In this document: piece after piece, positions 52,752 through 61,303 of the stretch
How positions within the stretch are numbered: the stretch's first letter is position 1
How the letters are laid out: each line of letters begins with the position of its first letter
DNA from: Arthrobacter sp. NicSoilC5
GTDB lineage: Bacteria > Actinomycetota > Actinomycetes > Actinomycetales > Micrococcaceae
Direction of reading: 5' to 3'
Length of the DNA stretch: 64,000 bases
Assembly (NCBI RefSeq): GCF_019977395.1
Contig: NZ_AP024660.1
Span: 2,604,001-2,668,000 of the forward strand
The notes under the pieces: generated by a model
What the model was told of the DNA's origin: nothing
The model's database searches: none
Seen by the model: only the letters and a program-made list of their open reading frames with translations
Position numbers and translations under genes: made by a program

Positions 52752-53450
52752 TTACCAGGCCGGCAGCACGGGGACCGGGCCTGCCGCCTCAATATCTTCG
52801 GCGTCGCCGCGTGCCAGCCATTTCAGGAGGCCCTCCCGGTCCGACTCGACGCGCAGGCCGCCGTCACCGATGACCCATTCGTCGCGTTCCTCGGTAACGA
52901 GCGTCATCCCGGGCGCCCCCTTGGCACGCATGGCACGCACCACGGCCTCGATGGCGTTCAGCAGCGAATCGGGGTCGGCCTCCTCGATGGTCCAGGCGGT
53001 GTCCAGGTCATGGTGGTGCACCACCACCTCGGCAATCCGCAGCGCCACAATGGAGGTTGCCGGCAGCTCCCGGCCACCCACCGTTACTTCCGGCGCCGCA
53101 AGCTCCCCGGTCAACCGCTGGGCTTCATCGGCGAAAGCGGCGGCCGAGTCCCGCACTTCAGCCAGGAGTTCCTCCCGCGGCAGGGCCGCAAGGGCGGCAA
53201 TGGCCTGCGAGCGCGCTTCAGGGGACGCGTACAGCTGGCGTTCCTCCCCGGACGTCGCCCAGTCGATCAGCCCAACCAGTGCGCGCCCGCTGGATGCGAC
53301 GTGCGCGATGACGTGGGCGCGGGTCCACCCTTCACACAGCGAAGGAGCGGCCAGCTCTTCATCGGACAAGGAGGAGACCGTGGCAAGGAACATGTCCGTC
53401 TCCCGGCCCAGGCGGGACAGGTCTGAGTGCAGCCGTGCTGGATTGATCAT
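52752..53450 (-). CDS. Mycothiol-dependent maleylpyruvate isomerase family protein
   Basis: A 232-residue protein of the DinB-like four-helix fold. LSDEELAAPSLCEGWTRAHV and IAHVASSGRALVGLIDWATS give the first metal His. RIAEVVVHHHDLDTAWTIEE gives the second pair with the family H-x-x-D. The C-terminal part is a SCP2-like lid. The family includes mycothiol-using isomerases and S-transferases, which agrees with an actinobacterium. The substrate is unknown and no aromatic-ring dioxygenase for gentisate is next to it. It is divergent from the ben/cat MFS gene. Confidence 0.85.
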   Translation of the reverse strand: MINPARLHSDLSRLGRETDMFLATVSSLSDEELAAPSLCEGWTRAHVIAHVASSGRALVGLIDWATSGEERQLYASPEARSQAIAALAALPREELLAEVRDSAAAFADEAQRLTGELAAPEVTVGGRELPATSIVALRIAEVVVHHHDLDTAWTIEEADPDSLLNAIEAVVRAMRAKGAPGMTLVTEERDEWVIGDGGLRVESDREGLLKWLARGDAEDIEAAGPVPVLPAW

Positions 53451-53717
53451 TCCGCCAGCCTAACCGCGGCGCCATGACCCCGGCGATGGTTACGGGCCGC
53501 CTGGTTCATACCGGCCGCGTATGGACTAAGACCTGTCCTCCCACCGCCGCTGTGATACCCGTGCTGCCGGGCGCGTTTGGCCTGTTCCTGCCGGATCCAT
53601 CGCAAAATCCGGCTCTTTGATATGCGGAAACGGCACAATGCACCCCCGGCGGGAAACCGGGCATTCCCCTCATATGCCGTGCGTCACATTGCCTGTCAGG
53701 CTGGGTTGCCAAGGCCC

Positions 53718-53741
53718 CGGTACGGATCGATCCGAATACCG
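53718..53741. promoter_or_regulatory. Palindrome upstream of the aromatic-acid transporter gene
   Basis: The perfect 12-base palindrome CGGATCGATCCG (53723-53734) sits inside a longer imperfect repeat, CGGTA to TACCG (53718-53741). It ends 39 bases before the ATG of the MFS gene. Otherwise the 330 bases between 53451 and 53780 hold no gene that I can support. Regulator identity is unknown; LysR or BenR are candidates. Confidence 0.5.
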
Positions 53742-53780
53742 CAACGCCTCCACACCCGCTCCCCTGAAAGGACATGCGCC

Positions 53781-55154
53781 ATGACGCTGCCGCACCCCCC
53801 ATCCACGATCTCCGGAAACCCGGGAAAGGAGACCCGGACAGCCAACTGGGTGGCTTTCGTCATCTGCGCCGCTCTCCTTTTTGACGGCTACGACCTGGTG
53901 GTCTACGGCACCGTCCTTCCGGGCCTGCTCGCAGACGCGGGCCAGATCGGTCATTTTGATGCGGCCACCGCCGGGCTCCTGGGATCCTGGGCCCTTATCG
54001 GCGTGCTGGTGGGGTCGCTGGCATGCGGGGCCGTCGGGGACTTCTTCGGCCGCCGCCGGCTGATGCTCGCGGGCATCGCGTGGTTCTCCCTGGGCATGTT
54101 CGCCACTGCCCTGGCCACGGATGTCACCGCCTTCGGCGCCCTCCGGTTTGCCACCGGGCTGGGCCTGGGCGTCGTTATCGCCAGCGCCGGCGCCACGATG
54201 GCCGAGTTCGCACCCGCGGGCCGGCGGCAGTTCTACAACGCGATCGTCTACTCCGGGGTCCCCGCGGGCGGCGTGCTGGCATCCATCCTTGGCATCGCCT
54301 TCCTGGACAGCATCGGCTGGCGCGGCCTCTTCATCATTGGATCCCTGCCCCTCCTGGTCATCCTGCCCATTGCCTGGCGGAAGCTTCCGGAATCCCCGCG
54401 GTGGCTGCTGGCCCGGGGCCGGGAAGAGGAAGCCCTGGCCGCTGCCTGGCGCACCGGGGTGCCGCTCGCCGAAGAGCAGGTGATCCGGGAGGCCGGCGCC
54501 GCACCACGGAAGTCCGGGTTTGCCGCCGTCTTCTCCCGCCAGTTCGCCGCGGCATCCATCCTGCTGGGCCTGATGTCCTTCTGCGGCCTCCTCCTGACCT
54601 ACGGGCTCAACACCTGGCTGCCCAAGATCATGGAGGGCTACGGCTACGGCCGGACCTATGCCCTGTTCTTCCCGCTGGCCCTGAACCTCGGTGCCGTGGT
54701 GGGCGGACTGGTGGCCTCCCGGATGGCCGACCGGAAGGGACCGCAGCGGGTCATTGCTGCCACGTTTGCCCTCGCCACCATTTCCCTGGGATTGATGACG
54801 TTCAGCTTCCCGCTGCCGCTGCTCTTCACCTTCATCGCCACCGCGGGGGTGGGAACCCTGGGCACCCAGGTGCTGGTCTACGGTTTCCAGTCCAACTACT
54901 TCACCACCAACGCCCGGGCCGCCGGCGTCGCCTGGTGCGCCAGCGTGGGCCGGCTGGGCGGGGTCCTGGGGCCGATCATCGGCGGCTGGCTGGCAGCGGC
55001 GGGCATCGGCGGGGCAACAGCCTTCTACATCTACGGCGCGGTGGCCCTGCTCGGCGGCGCCGTCACCATCCTGGTGCCGCGCCAGCACCGGCTCGAGGAA
55101 GCACTGCCCACGGTTGAAGAGCCGCAAGATTACGTCGAAAAAGTATCTAAGTAA
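53781..55154 (+). CDS. benK: Aromatic acid:H+ symporter (BenK/PcaK-type MFS)
   Basis: A 457-residue protein with twelve helices. VAFVICAALLFDGYDLVVYG carries the D-G-Y-D motif of the aromatic acid/H+ symporter family. GAVGDFFGRRRLMLAGIAWF is the G-x-x-x-D-x-x-G-R-R/K loop, and PESPRWLLARGREEEALA the cytoplasmic loop after helix 6. It should import benzoate or a related aromatic acid. The ATG at 53781 follows AAAGGA. Position next to the LysR regulator, catB and catC and facing the ben operon supports the benzoate role; the precise aromatic substrate is inferred. Confidence 0.85.
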   Translation: MTLPHPPSTISGNPGKETRTANWVAFVICAALLFDGYDLVVYGTVLPGLLADAGQIGHFDAATAGLLGSWALIGVLVGSLACGAVGDFFGRRRLMLAGIAWFSLGMFATALATDVTAFGALRFATGLGLGVVIASAGATMAEFAPAGRRQFYNAIVYSGVPAGGVLASILGIAFLDSIGWRGLFIIGSLPLLVILPIAWRKLPESPRWLLARGREEEALAAAWRTGVPLAEEQVIREAGAAPRKSGFAAVFSRQFAAASILLGLMSFCGLLLTYGLNTWLPKIMEGYGYGRTYALFFPLALNLGAVVGGLVASRMADRKGPQRVIAATFALATISLGLMTFSFPLPLLFTFIATAGVGTLGTQVLVYGFQSNYFTTNARAAGVAWCASVGRLGGVLGPIIGGWLAAAGIGGATAFYIYGAVALLGGAVTILVPRQHRLEEALPTVEEPQDYVEKVSK

Positions 55155-55229
55155 GGCTTTTTATGGTTATTCTATGAATCAATGAGGCTGCGCCGCGCCT
55201 CCCCCGGCCCGTTGGAAAGGTGGCACCGG

Positions 55230-56150
55230 ATGGAAATCCGCCAGCTGAACTACTTCATCGCGGTCGCGGAGGAGCGGCACTTCGGCAGGGCGGCCAAGCG
55301 CCTGCACATGGCGCAGCCGCCGCTGTCCCAGCAGATCCGCCAGCTGGAAGACCAGCTGGGCGTCCAGCTCCTCAACCGCACCACCCGCCGGGTGGACCTG
55401 ACGGCGGCGGGCCAGCTCCTGCTGGACCGCGGCCGCCAGATCGTCAACGACGTCGAAACGCTCCGCGCGGATGTCTACCAGGTGGGCAAGGGCGCCACGG
55501 GCGTCCTCCGGGTGGGGTTCTCCGGCTCGGCAACCTACGGCGTCATGCCGCGGATCGCGCGGCTCACCAAACAGGTCCTTCCCGGCCTGTCGCTGGCGCT
55601 GAACGGGGAGATGCTGACGCCGTCAATGGAAGCGGGGCTGCGGAACGGGACCCTGGACGCGGCGCTGCTGCGTCCCCCCGTTACGTCCGAGGAGATCGAC
55701 TACCGCGTGGTCACCCAAGAGCCACTCGTCGTCGCGCTTCCCTCCTTCAGCGCCCTGGCGGTGGACCGTCCCGTGGCCATGCACGAACTGCAGGACCAGG
55801 ACTTCATCGCCTACGCACCGGAGTCCGTGCTAAACCGCATTACCTCGGACCTCTGCCGCCAGGCGGGTTTCCAGCCGCGGATCACGCAAGTGGTGGGTGA
55901 GACCTCCACCATGCTGGCGTTCGTGGCTGCGGGCGGTGGCATCGCCGTCATGCCGTCCAGCGTGCGTGCTTTCCAGCTTGAAGGCGTCGCGTACAGGGAA
56001 ATCGACAATGCTCCCCCGGTGGAACTCGCCGTCGCCTGGCTACGCGGCCACCGCTCCGCGCTGTTGCAAAACTTCCTGGACATCGTGGCCACGGCAACCG
56101 CTGACGCCGCCACCCCCGCTCCCGCTGATGAAAGGCACCTCCCATCATGA
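55230..56150 (+). CDS. LysR family regulator of muconate/catechol genes (CatR/BenM-like)
   Basis: A 306-residue regulator. The N-terminus MEIRQLNYFIAVAEERHFGR, AAKRLHMAQPPLSQQIRQLE and LGVQLLNRTTRRVDLTAAGQ is the pattern of CatR, CatM and BenM. The effector domain includes FSGSATYGVMPRIARL. These proteins respond to cis,cis-muconate or benzoate. The ATG at 55230 gives the conserved start; AAAGG lies 12 bases ahead. Its stop overlaps the catB start (ATGA), so unlike classical catR it is co-directional and coupled to catB rather than divergent. It lies 75 bases after benK. Confidence 0.9.
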   Translation: MEIRQLNYFIAVAEERHFGRAAKRLHMAQPPLSQQIRQLEDQLGVQLLNRTTRRVDLTAAGQLLLDRGRQIVNDVETLRADVYQVGKGATGVLRVGFSGSATYGVMPRIARLTKQVLPGLSLALNGEMLTPSMEAGLRNGTLDAALLRPPVTSEEIDYRVVTQEPLVVALPSFSALAVDRPVAMHELQDQDFIAYAPESVLNRITSDLCRQAGFQPRITQVVGETSTMLAFVAAGGGIAVMPSSVRAFQLEGVAYREIDNAPPVELAVAWLRGHRSALLQNFLDIVATATADAATPAPADERHLPS

Positions 56151-57247
56151 AGATCGCAGCCATCGAGGCGATCCCCTACTCGATCCCGTACCGCCACCCG
56201 CTCCACTTCGCCTCCGGCTCCGTGCACGAGGCCGACCATGTCCTGGTCCGTGTCCACACCGATGACGGCGTAGTGGGGACCGCAGACACTCCGCCCCGCC
56301 CGTATACCTACGGTGAGACGCAGAAGTCCATCGTCGCGGTGGTGCAGGATGTCTTCGCCCCGCAACTGGTAGGCATCGACGTCTTTGACCGGGAAAAGAT
56401 CCAGGCCGTCCTGGCCCGCACCATCCACAACCAGACCGCCAAGGGTGCGGTGGACATTGCCGTGTGGGACGTGATCGGCAAGACCCTGGGGCAGCCTGTC
56501 ACCAAGCTGCTGGGCGGCTACACCGATTCGCTGCGCGTCTCCCACATGCTCGGCTTCAAACCCGCCCAGGAACTCCTGGCCTTGGCCCTGGAGTTCCGGG
56601 AAACCTACGGCATCACCACCTTCAAGCTGAAGACCGGCCGCCGTCCGCTGAACCTGGACATCGAGGCCGCCAGGGTGCTGCGGGACGGCCTGGGCGAAGA
56701 CGCCGAGCTGTACATGGACGCCAACCGCGGCTGGACAGCCAACGAGGCCGCCGAGGTGCTGCGCCGCACCGCCGACCTCGGCCTGCAGTTCCTGGAGGAG
56801 CCGGACGACGCCCGCGAAGTCCTGGGCCGCCGCCGCCTGGTCACCAACTCACCCATCCCCATTGCCGCCGACGAATCCGCCGCCAACCTCGGCGAGGCTG
56901 CCCGCGAAATCCTCACCGGCGGGGCCAACCTCCTGTCCGTCAAGACCGCCCGGTCCGGCTTCACCGAAGCCGCCAAGATCGTTGGCATGGCCGAGGGCAT
57001 GGGCATCGACGTCTACATCGGCAACCAGATCGACACCCAGGTGGGCACGGTTGCCTCGGTGGTGTTCGGCGCAGCCTTCGCCCACACGGCCAAGCGCGCG
57101 GCGGAGCTGTCCAACTACCTCGACATGACCGATGACCTGCTGGCCCGGCCGCTGGCGATCACCGGCGGCCGGATCCGCGTTCCTGAAGGTGCCGGCGCGG
57201 GCACTGACGTGGATGACGACAAGCTCGCCCACTACCGCACCGACTGA
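56147..57247 (+). CDS. catB: Muconate cycloisomerase
   Basis: A 366-residue enolase-superfamily enzyme that closes cis,cis-muconate to muconolactone. The capping domain starts AIPYSIPYRHPLHFASGSVH. In the barrel, TTFKLKTGRRPLNLDIE holds the K-x-K base, and AELYMDANRGWTANEA, FLEEPDDAR and PIAADESAAN hold the three metal-binding acids (D, E, D). NQIDTQVGTVASVVFGAAFA is the C-terminal signature. A related dipeptide epimerase or chloromuconate enzyme is possible, but the following catC gene supports CatB. Confidence 0.9.
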   Translation: MKIAAIEAIPYSIPYRHPLHFASGSVHEADHVLVRVHTDDGVVGTADTPPRPYTYGETQKSIVAVVQDVFAPQLVGIDVFDREKIQAVLARTIHNQTAKGAVDIAVWDVIGKTLGQPVTKLLGGYTDSLRVSHMLGFKPAQELLALALEFRETYGITTFKLKTGRRPLNLDIEAARVLRDGLGEDAELYMDANRGWTANEAAEVLRRTADLGLQFLEEPDDAREVLGRRRLVTNSPIPIAADESAANLGEAAREILTGGANLLSVKTARSGFTEAAKIVGMAEGMGIDVYIGNQIDTQVGTVASVVFGAAFAHTAKRAAELSNYLDMTDDLLARPLAITGGRIRVPEGAGAGTDVDDDKLAHYRTD

Positions 57248-57276
57248 CACCCTTCCCTTCCACTGAGAGGTCATCC

Positions 57277-57555
57277 ATGAAGTACCTGGTCCATATGGAC
57301 GTCAACCTGCCCGCCGGCATGCCTGCCGAAGAAGCTGCCGCAATCAAGGCCACGGAGAAGGCCTACTCCCAGGAACTGCAGCGCTCCGGCAAATGGCCTG
57401 AGATCTGGCGTGTGGTGGGCGAATACGCCAACTACTCCATCTTCGACGTCGAATCCAACGACGAACTGCACGGCATCCTGCAGCGCCTTCCCCTGTTCCC
57501 GTACATGGACATCACGGTGGTTCCGCTGGCCAAGCACCCGTCGGACGTCAAGTAA
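57277..57555 (+). CDS. catC: Muconolactone delta-isomerase
   Basis: A 92-residue protein of the CatC family: MKYLVHMDVNLPAGMP, QELQRSGKWPEIWRVVGEYA and LHGILQRLPLFPYMDITVVP cover the whole conserved sequence. It converts muconolactone to 3-oxoadipate enol-lactone as a multimer. It starts 29 bases after catB with GAGAGG ahead. The next pathway genes (pcaD, pcaIJ, pcaF) and catA are not present in the window. It is convergent with the benR gene, the stop codons being 28 bases apart. Confidence 0.95.
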   Translation: MKYLVHMDVNLPAGMPAEEAAAIKATEKAYSQELQRSGKWPEIWRVVGEYANYSIFDVESNDELHGILQRLPLFPYMDITVVPLAKHPSDVK

Positions 57556-57583
57556 CCACCGGTTGGTGCTGCGGCGTTCCGGG

Positions 57584-60415
57584 TCAGTTCCTGGCCCGGA
57601 ACGCGGCCGCGAGTTCGCTGCGTGACCGGATTCCCATCTTCCGGTACAGCCGCGTGAGGTGGTACTGCACCGTCTTTTCGGCCAGGAACAGGGCCCGGGC
57701 CGCCTCCTTGTTGGTTGCCCCGGCAGCCACCAGCTCGGCCACGGCCTGTTCCTGGGCCGTGAGCTGTTGATGGTGGCTGCCCACCGAAGAAAGCACCGGG
57801 TCCGCCGGGTCCGGCAGGTTCCCCACGTCCAGGCCGGTGGCCTTCAGCTCACGGTCGCACCGCTCCACGTACGTTGCCGCACCGAGGGTGTCATACAGGT
57901 CCCGGGCAGCCCGCAGCACCGATGAGGCCAGGCGCCGCTTTCCGGCCCGGCGCATGCTTTGCCCGAACGCGAAACTGATCCGTGCCCGCAGGTAGGGGCG
58001 GTTGAGCCCGCGGAGGTGTCCCAGCGCCGCCTCGAAGTACTCCCTTGCCGTGTCCGGGTCCCCCTGCGCGGCCAGCAGCCGGCCCCTGGCCCACGCCACG
58101 CGGGCCAGGTCGGAGGGGACTTCCCGCTCGCGGTGCACTCCTTCGAATGCGGTGAGGAACGTATCGGCGGCGTCGAGCTTGTCGGTCATGACCAGCGCAT
58201 TGACGTAGGTGTCCTGCCACGGCCAGAAGGACACCCGTTGACCGGTCCAGGGGTCCAGTTCGGCCAGTGGCTGCAGGGCGGCCAGGGCACTTTCGTAGTC
58301 GGCCCGTGCCTCGTGGAAGCGGGCGCGCGCCAGGCTGGCCGGGACCTGCATGGCCCGGTAGGTTCCCGGCTGCACCGCGGCCTGTGACACGTAGTAGCGT
58401 GCCCGGTCCCAGTCGCCCCGCATGGACCACAGCTCGGCGGCCGTCCAGTACAGCAGCGGCCGGATCAGCGGCATCCGCGAGGTCTCCAGCCGGACGCTTG
58501 CCCGGGAGATGGTGGCGGCGGCCGCGTCCCAGTTGCCCAGCACAAGGTGGGTGCGGGCCAGCCAGGCCTCGGCCCACAGGGAAATCCGCAGCGATCCCCC
58601 GCGGTACTCGGTGGGGGCGGCCGACTCAAAATTCACCAGCGCGGACTCGGCGTTGTCCAGGCGCAGGGCCAGCCAGCCGGCGCCCATCTGCACCCGCTGC
58701 TTCTGGGCATTCTCGGCCGCCTGGGCCGAAGCCCGCTGGTAGGAGGCCTCGGCGTCCGCTATCCGGCCCTGGGCATACAGGCCCAGGCCATAGATGGCCT
58801 CCGACTCGATGTGCGCCGGAGTTCCGGGTTCGGTCAGAGCCATGGCGCGTTCGGCCCAGCCGGTGATCATCGGCCCGTCCCAGGAGGCCACCCCGTGGAG
58901 GACGAACCGCTGGGCCACCTGCGCGGCTGCAGCGGGTTCATGCTGAGGATTGCTGGTGCGCCAGGCCATCTCCAGTTGGCTTTGGGCGCTGTCATTCTGG
59001 CCGGACACCGTGGACAGGTACCCCAGAACCGAGGAGCGCAGGGGCGACGGCGGCAGGGCATCCACTGCCCCGGCCCAGGCCTGCGCCTGGGCCACGTTGC
59101 CGGAGCCCACCAGGGCGTCGACGGCTTTCAGGAGCCGGAGGTTCCGGGCGCGGATATCGGGGGACAGCCGCGAGGCGGAGAACAGCGCGGTGGAGGCATC
59201 CTGCCACGCCCCAACCGTGGCCTGCCGCCGCGCGAACTCTTCCAGTTCGGCGGCCAGGGTTTCGTCCGCGGCCGGGGTGGCCGCAACGCGGTGGCCCAGC
59301 TGTTCGCCCTCGGACTGGACGACCTCGGCGGCCTTCCAGTGCAGGGCAATGCGCCGGCTCGGGACGATCTGTTCGTAAACGGCCTCCGCGGTGCCGGGTT
59401 CGAGGAAGGCGACGGCGGAGCGGGACTGGTCCACCGACAGTCCCAGCAGCCCCGCGCGGTGCCCCTCATCGAGGGCCGGCATGACGGATTCCAGGCCGCC
59501 CACCCTGGCCACCTCAGCCAGTCCCGCGCCGGGGCCGAGCACCGCAGCGGATTCCGCGGCGGCCACCAAGGCGGGGGACGCGGCGGCCAGGACACTGCGG
59601 ACCCTGGCACGCACCCGGGAAGTAGGCGGCAGGGAAGGGAACCACGACTGCCAGGTCTCCGGGGGCAGTTCACGGAGCAGCTCCACGATGGACTGGGCTA
59701 TCCCGCCGGTGTGCGTCACCAGGCCGTGGGCCGCCGTCGCACTGAGGTCCAGCCCGAACAGGCTCCGGGCCACGTCTTGGACCTGCTGCGGCGAGAGGGG
59801 CTCCAGCGGAATGCGGACCACCTGGTGGCCGGTGAGGAAGTCGAGCACGCCGGCGGGGACGCGGGGCGCGTCTACAGGGTTGAGGGTCAGCAGGAACAGG
59901 ACCCGCTTGTCGTGCAGCCTGCGCATGACGAAGGTGAGGATGCGCAGGCTCTCCTCGTCGAGCTTGTGGACGTCGTCGACGGCGACCACCACGCTGCCGT
60001 GCGTCTGCAGGCCTTCGAGATGGGTGCTGAGGGTGGAGGCGTAGTTGACCACCTGGTCGGGGGTCAGGGAAGCGACGGGCCCCGGCGCGGGGGCCGGGCC
60101 GCCGTCGTAATCCTTTGCCGTCCGGAGCGGCAGGGTCCGCATCAGCTGGGAGTAGCCGGCCAGGGCGAACTGGGCTTCCCAGTCGTCCCCCATGGCGGAC
60201 AGCACGCGGACGCCGCGGGCTGCCGTGCGGCAGTGGTCAAGGAAGAGTTCCAGGAGCGCGGTTTTGCCGGACCCGGACGGACCGGAGAGAACCACGGTTC
60301 CCACTTTGCCCTTGCGGACGGTGCGGAGGATTTCCAGCAGCTGCTCGAACGCCGCGGCCCGGCCCGCCAGCGGGAAGTCCTCCGCCATCTCGCCCTGGGT
60401 GGAGCCCGCTGTCAT
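57584..60415 (-). CDS. benR: Large ATP-binding LuxR-type regulator (BenR-like)
   Basis: A 943-residue LAL-type regulator. An AAA-type ATPase domain has Walker A LSGPSGSGKTALLELF (Walker lysine about residue 51) and Walker B SVVVAVDDVH near 140. The middle 600 residues form helical repeats of TPR type. The C-terminal LuxR helix-turn-helix is LTAQEQAVAELVAAGATNKE, FLAEKTVQYHLTRLYRKMGI (about 885-940). Corynebacterium glutamicum controls its ben genes with a LuxR-type BenR, and this gene lies 60 bases downstream of benD, so the name is likely. The ATG at 60415 follows GTAGGAT; a start further up has no site. Confidence 0.8.
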   Translation of the reverse strand: MTAGSTQGEMAEDFPLAGRAAAFEQLLEILRTVRKGKVGTVVLSGPSGSGKTALLELFLDHCRTAARGVRVLSAMGDDWEAQFALAGYSQLMRTLPLRTAKDYDGGPAPAPGPVASLTPDQVVNYASTLSTHLEGLQTHGSVVVAVDDVHKLDEESLRILTFVMRRLHDKRVLFLLTLNPVDAPRVPAGVLDFLTGHQVVRIPLEPLSPQQVQDVARSLFGLDLSATAAHGLVTHTGGIAQSIVELLRELPPETWQSWFPSLPPTSRVRARVRSVLAAASPALVAAAESAAVLGPGAGLAEVARVGGLESVMPALDEGHRAGLLGLSVDQSRSAVAFLEPGTAEAVYEQIVPSRRIALHWKAAEVVQSEGEQLGHRVAATPAADETLAAELEEFARRQATVGAWQDASTALFSASRLSPDIRARNLRLLKAVDALVGSGNVAQAQAWAGAVDALPPSPLRSSVLGYLSTVSGQNDSAQSQLEMAWRTSNPQHEPAAAAQVAQRFVLHGVASWDGPMITGWAERAMALTEPGTPAHIESEAIYGLGLYAQGRIADAEASYQRASAQAAENAQKQRVQMGAGWLALRLDNAESALVNFESAAPTEYRGGSLRISLWAEAWLARTHLVLGNWDAAAATISRASVRLETSRMPLIRPLLYWTAAELWSMRGDWDRARYYVSQAAVQPGTYRAMQVPASLARARFHEARADYESALAALQPLAELDPWTGQRVSFWPWQDTYVNALVMTDKLDAADTFLTAFEGVHREREVPSDLARVAWARGRLLAAQGDPDTAREYFEAALGHLRGLNRPYLRARISFAFGQSMRRAGKRRLASSVLRAARDLYDTLGAATYVERCDRELKATGLDVGNLPDPADPVLSSVGSHHQQLTAQEQAVAELVAAGATNKEAARALFLAEKTVQYHLTRLYRKMGIRSRSELAAAFRARN

Positions 60416-60475
60416 GGCCGCAATCCTACCGGAGCGGCCCGGGCGCCCCTGGTGCCGCGCGTCCAGCACCGGCCC

Positions 60476-61303
60476 CTACCCCAGGTCGCCGCCGGCCACC
60501 GGGAGGATGCTGCCGGTCAGGTAGGACGCCTCGTCCGAGGCAAGGAACACGATGGGCGCCGCCTGCTCGTCCAGGGTGCCGTAGCGCTTCATGAACGAGG
60601 ACTCCACCGTCTGGTCAACGATGGTCTGGTACCAGTCCTTCTCGGTGGCGGATTCGGCGTCCGGCCCGCGCTTGACCTTCCGCGGCGGGGCTTCCGTGCC
60701 GCCCGGGGCGGTGGCCACCACGCGGATGCCGTGCCCGGCCACCTCCATGGCCAGCGACTGGGTCAGGGCGTTCACGCCACCTTTCGCCGCGGCATAGGGC
60801 ACCCGGTGCATTCCGCGGGTGGCTACCGAGGAGACGTTCACGATCGTGCCGGAGCCCTGCTCGATCATGGCCGGCAGGACTGCCCGGCAGGTCCAGAGCG
60901 TGGGAAAGAGCGAGCGGCGGATTTCCTTCTCGATCTTGTCCTCGTCGTACTCCTCGTAGGGGCGGGCCCAGATGGTCCCGCCCACGTTGTTGACCAGGAC
61001 GTCCACCCACCCGTGGGCCGCGAGCGCGGCCTTGATGGCCTGGGTGGCGCCGGCGAAGGTCTCCAGGTCTGCGGTGACGGCCGTGGCCGAGCCCCCGGAA
61101 CCCGACGCCCTGGCGGCCTCGCCGATGCCGCGGGCAACGTCGTGGACCAGGTCCGCGCGGTCCACCAGGATCACGGCGCCGCCTTCGGCGCCGATGCGTT
61201 CGGCCACCTTCTGGCCGATCCCCTGGGCTGCACCGGTGACGACGGCGACCTTGCCGCCGAACCGGCCAGGGGTCACGTATTGCCCGGCGTACGGCGCAGC
61301 CAT
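60476..61303 (-). CDS. benD: 1,6-dihydroxycyclohexa-2,4-diene-1-carboxylate dehydrogenase
   Basis: A 275-residue short-chain dehydrogenase that oxidises the benzoate cis-diol to catechol with loss of CO2. The cofactor motif VAVVTGAAQGIGQKVAERIG lies at residues 19-38. VLVNNVGG, the Ser in IVNVSSVATRG and the YAAAKGG (Y-x-x-x-K) catalytic pair follow. PGGTEAPPRKVKRG is a BenD/XylL-type substrate loop. The ATG overlaps the benC stop (TGATG). Position as the fourth gene of benABCD confirms the role. Confidence 0.94.
   Translation of the reverse strand: MAAPYAGQYVTPGRFGGKVAVVTGAAQGIGQKVAERIGAEGGAVILVDRADLVHDVARGIGEAARASGSGGSATAVTADLETFAGATQAIKAALAAHGWVDVLVNNVGGTIWARPYEEYDEDKIEKEIRRSLFPTLWTCRAVLPAMIEQGSGTIVNVSSVATRGMHRVPYAAAKGGVNALTQSLAMEVAGHGIRVVATAPGGTEAPPRKVKRGPDAESATEKDWYQTIVDQTVESSFMKRYGTLDEQAAPIVFLASDEASYLTGSILPVAGGDLG

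Noticed and set aside
57584..60415. MalT-type maltose regulator
   Set aside because: The ATPase-LuxR layout is shared with MalT, but the position after benD and the LuxR-type BenR known from Corynebacterium make a benzoate regulator more likely.
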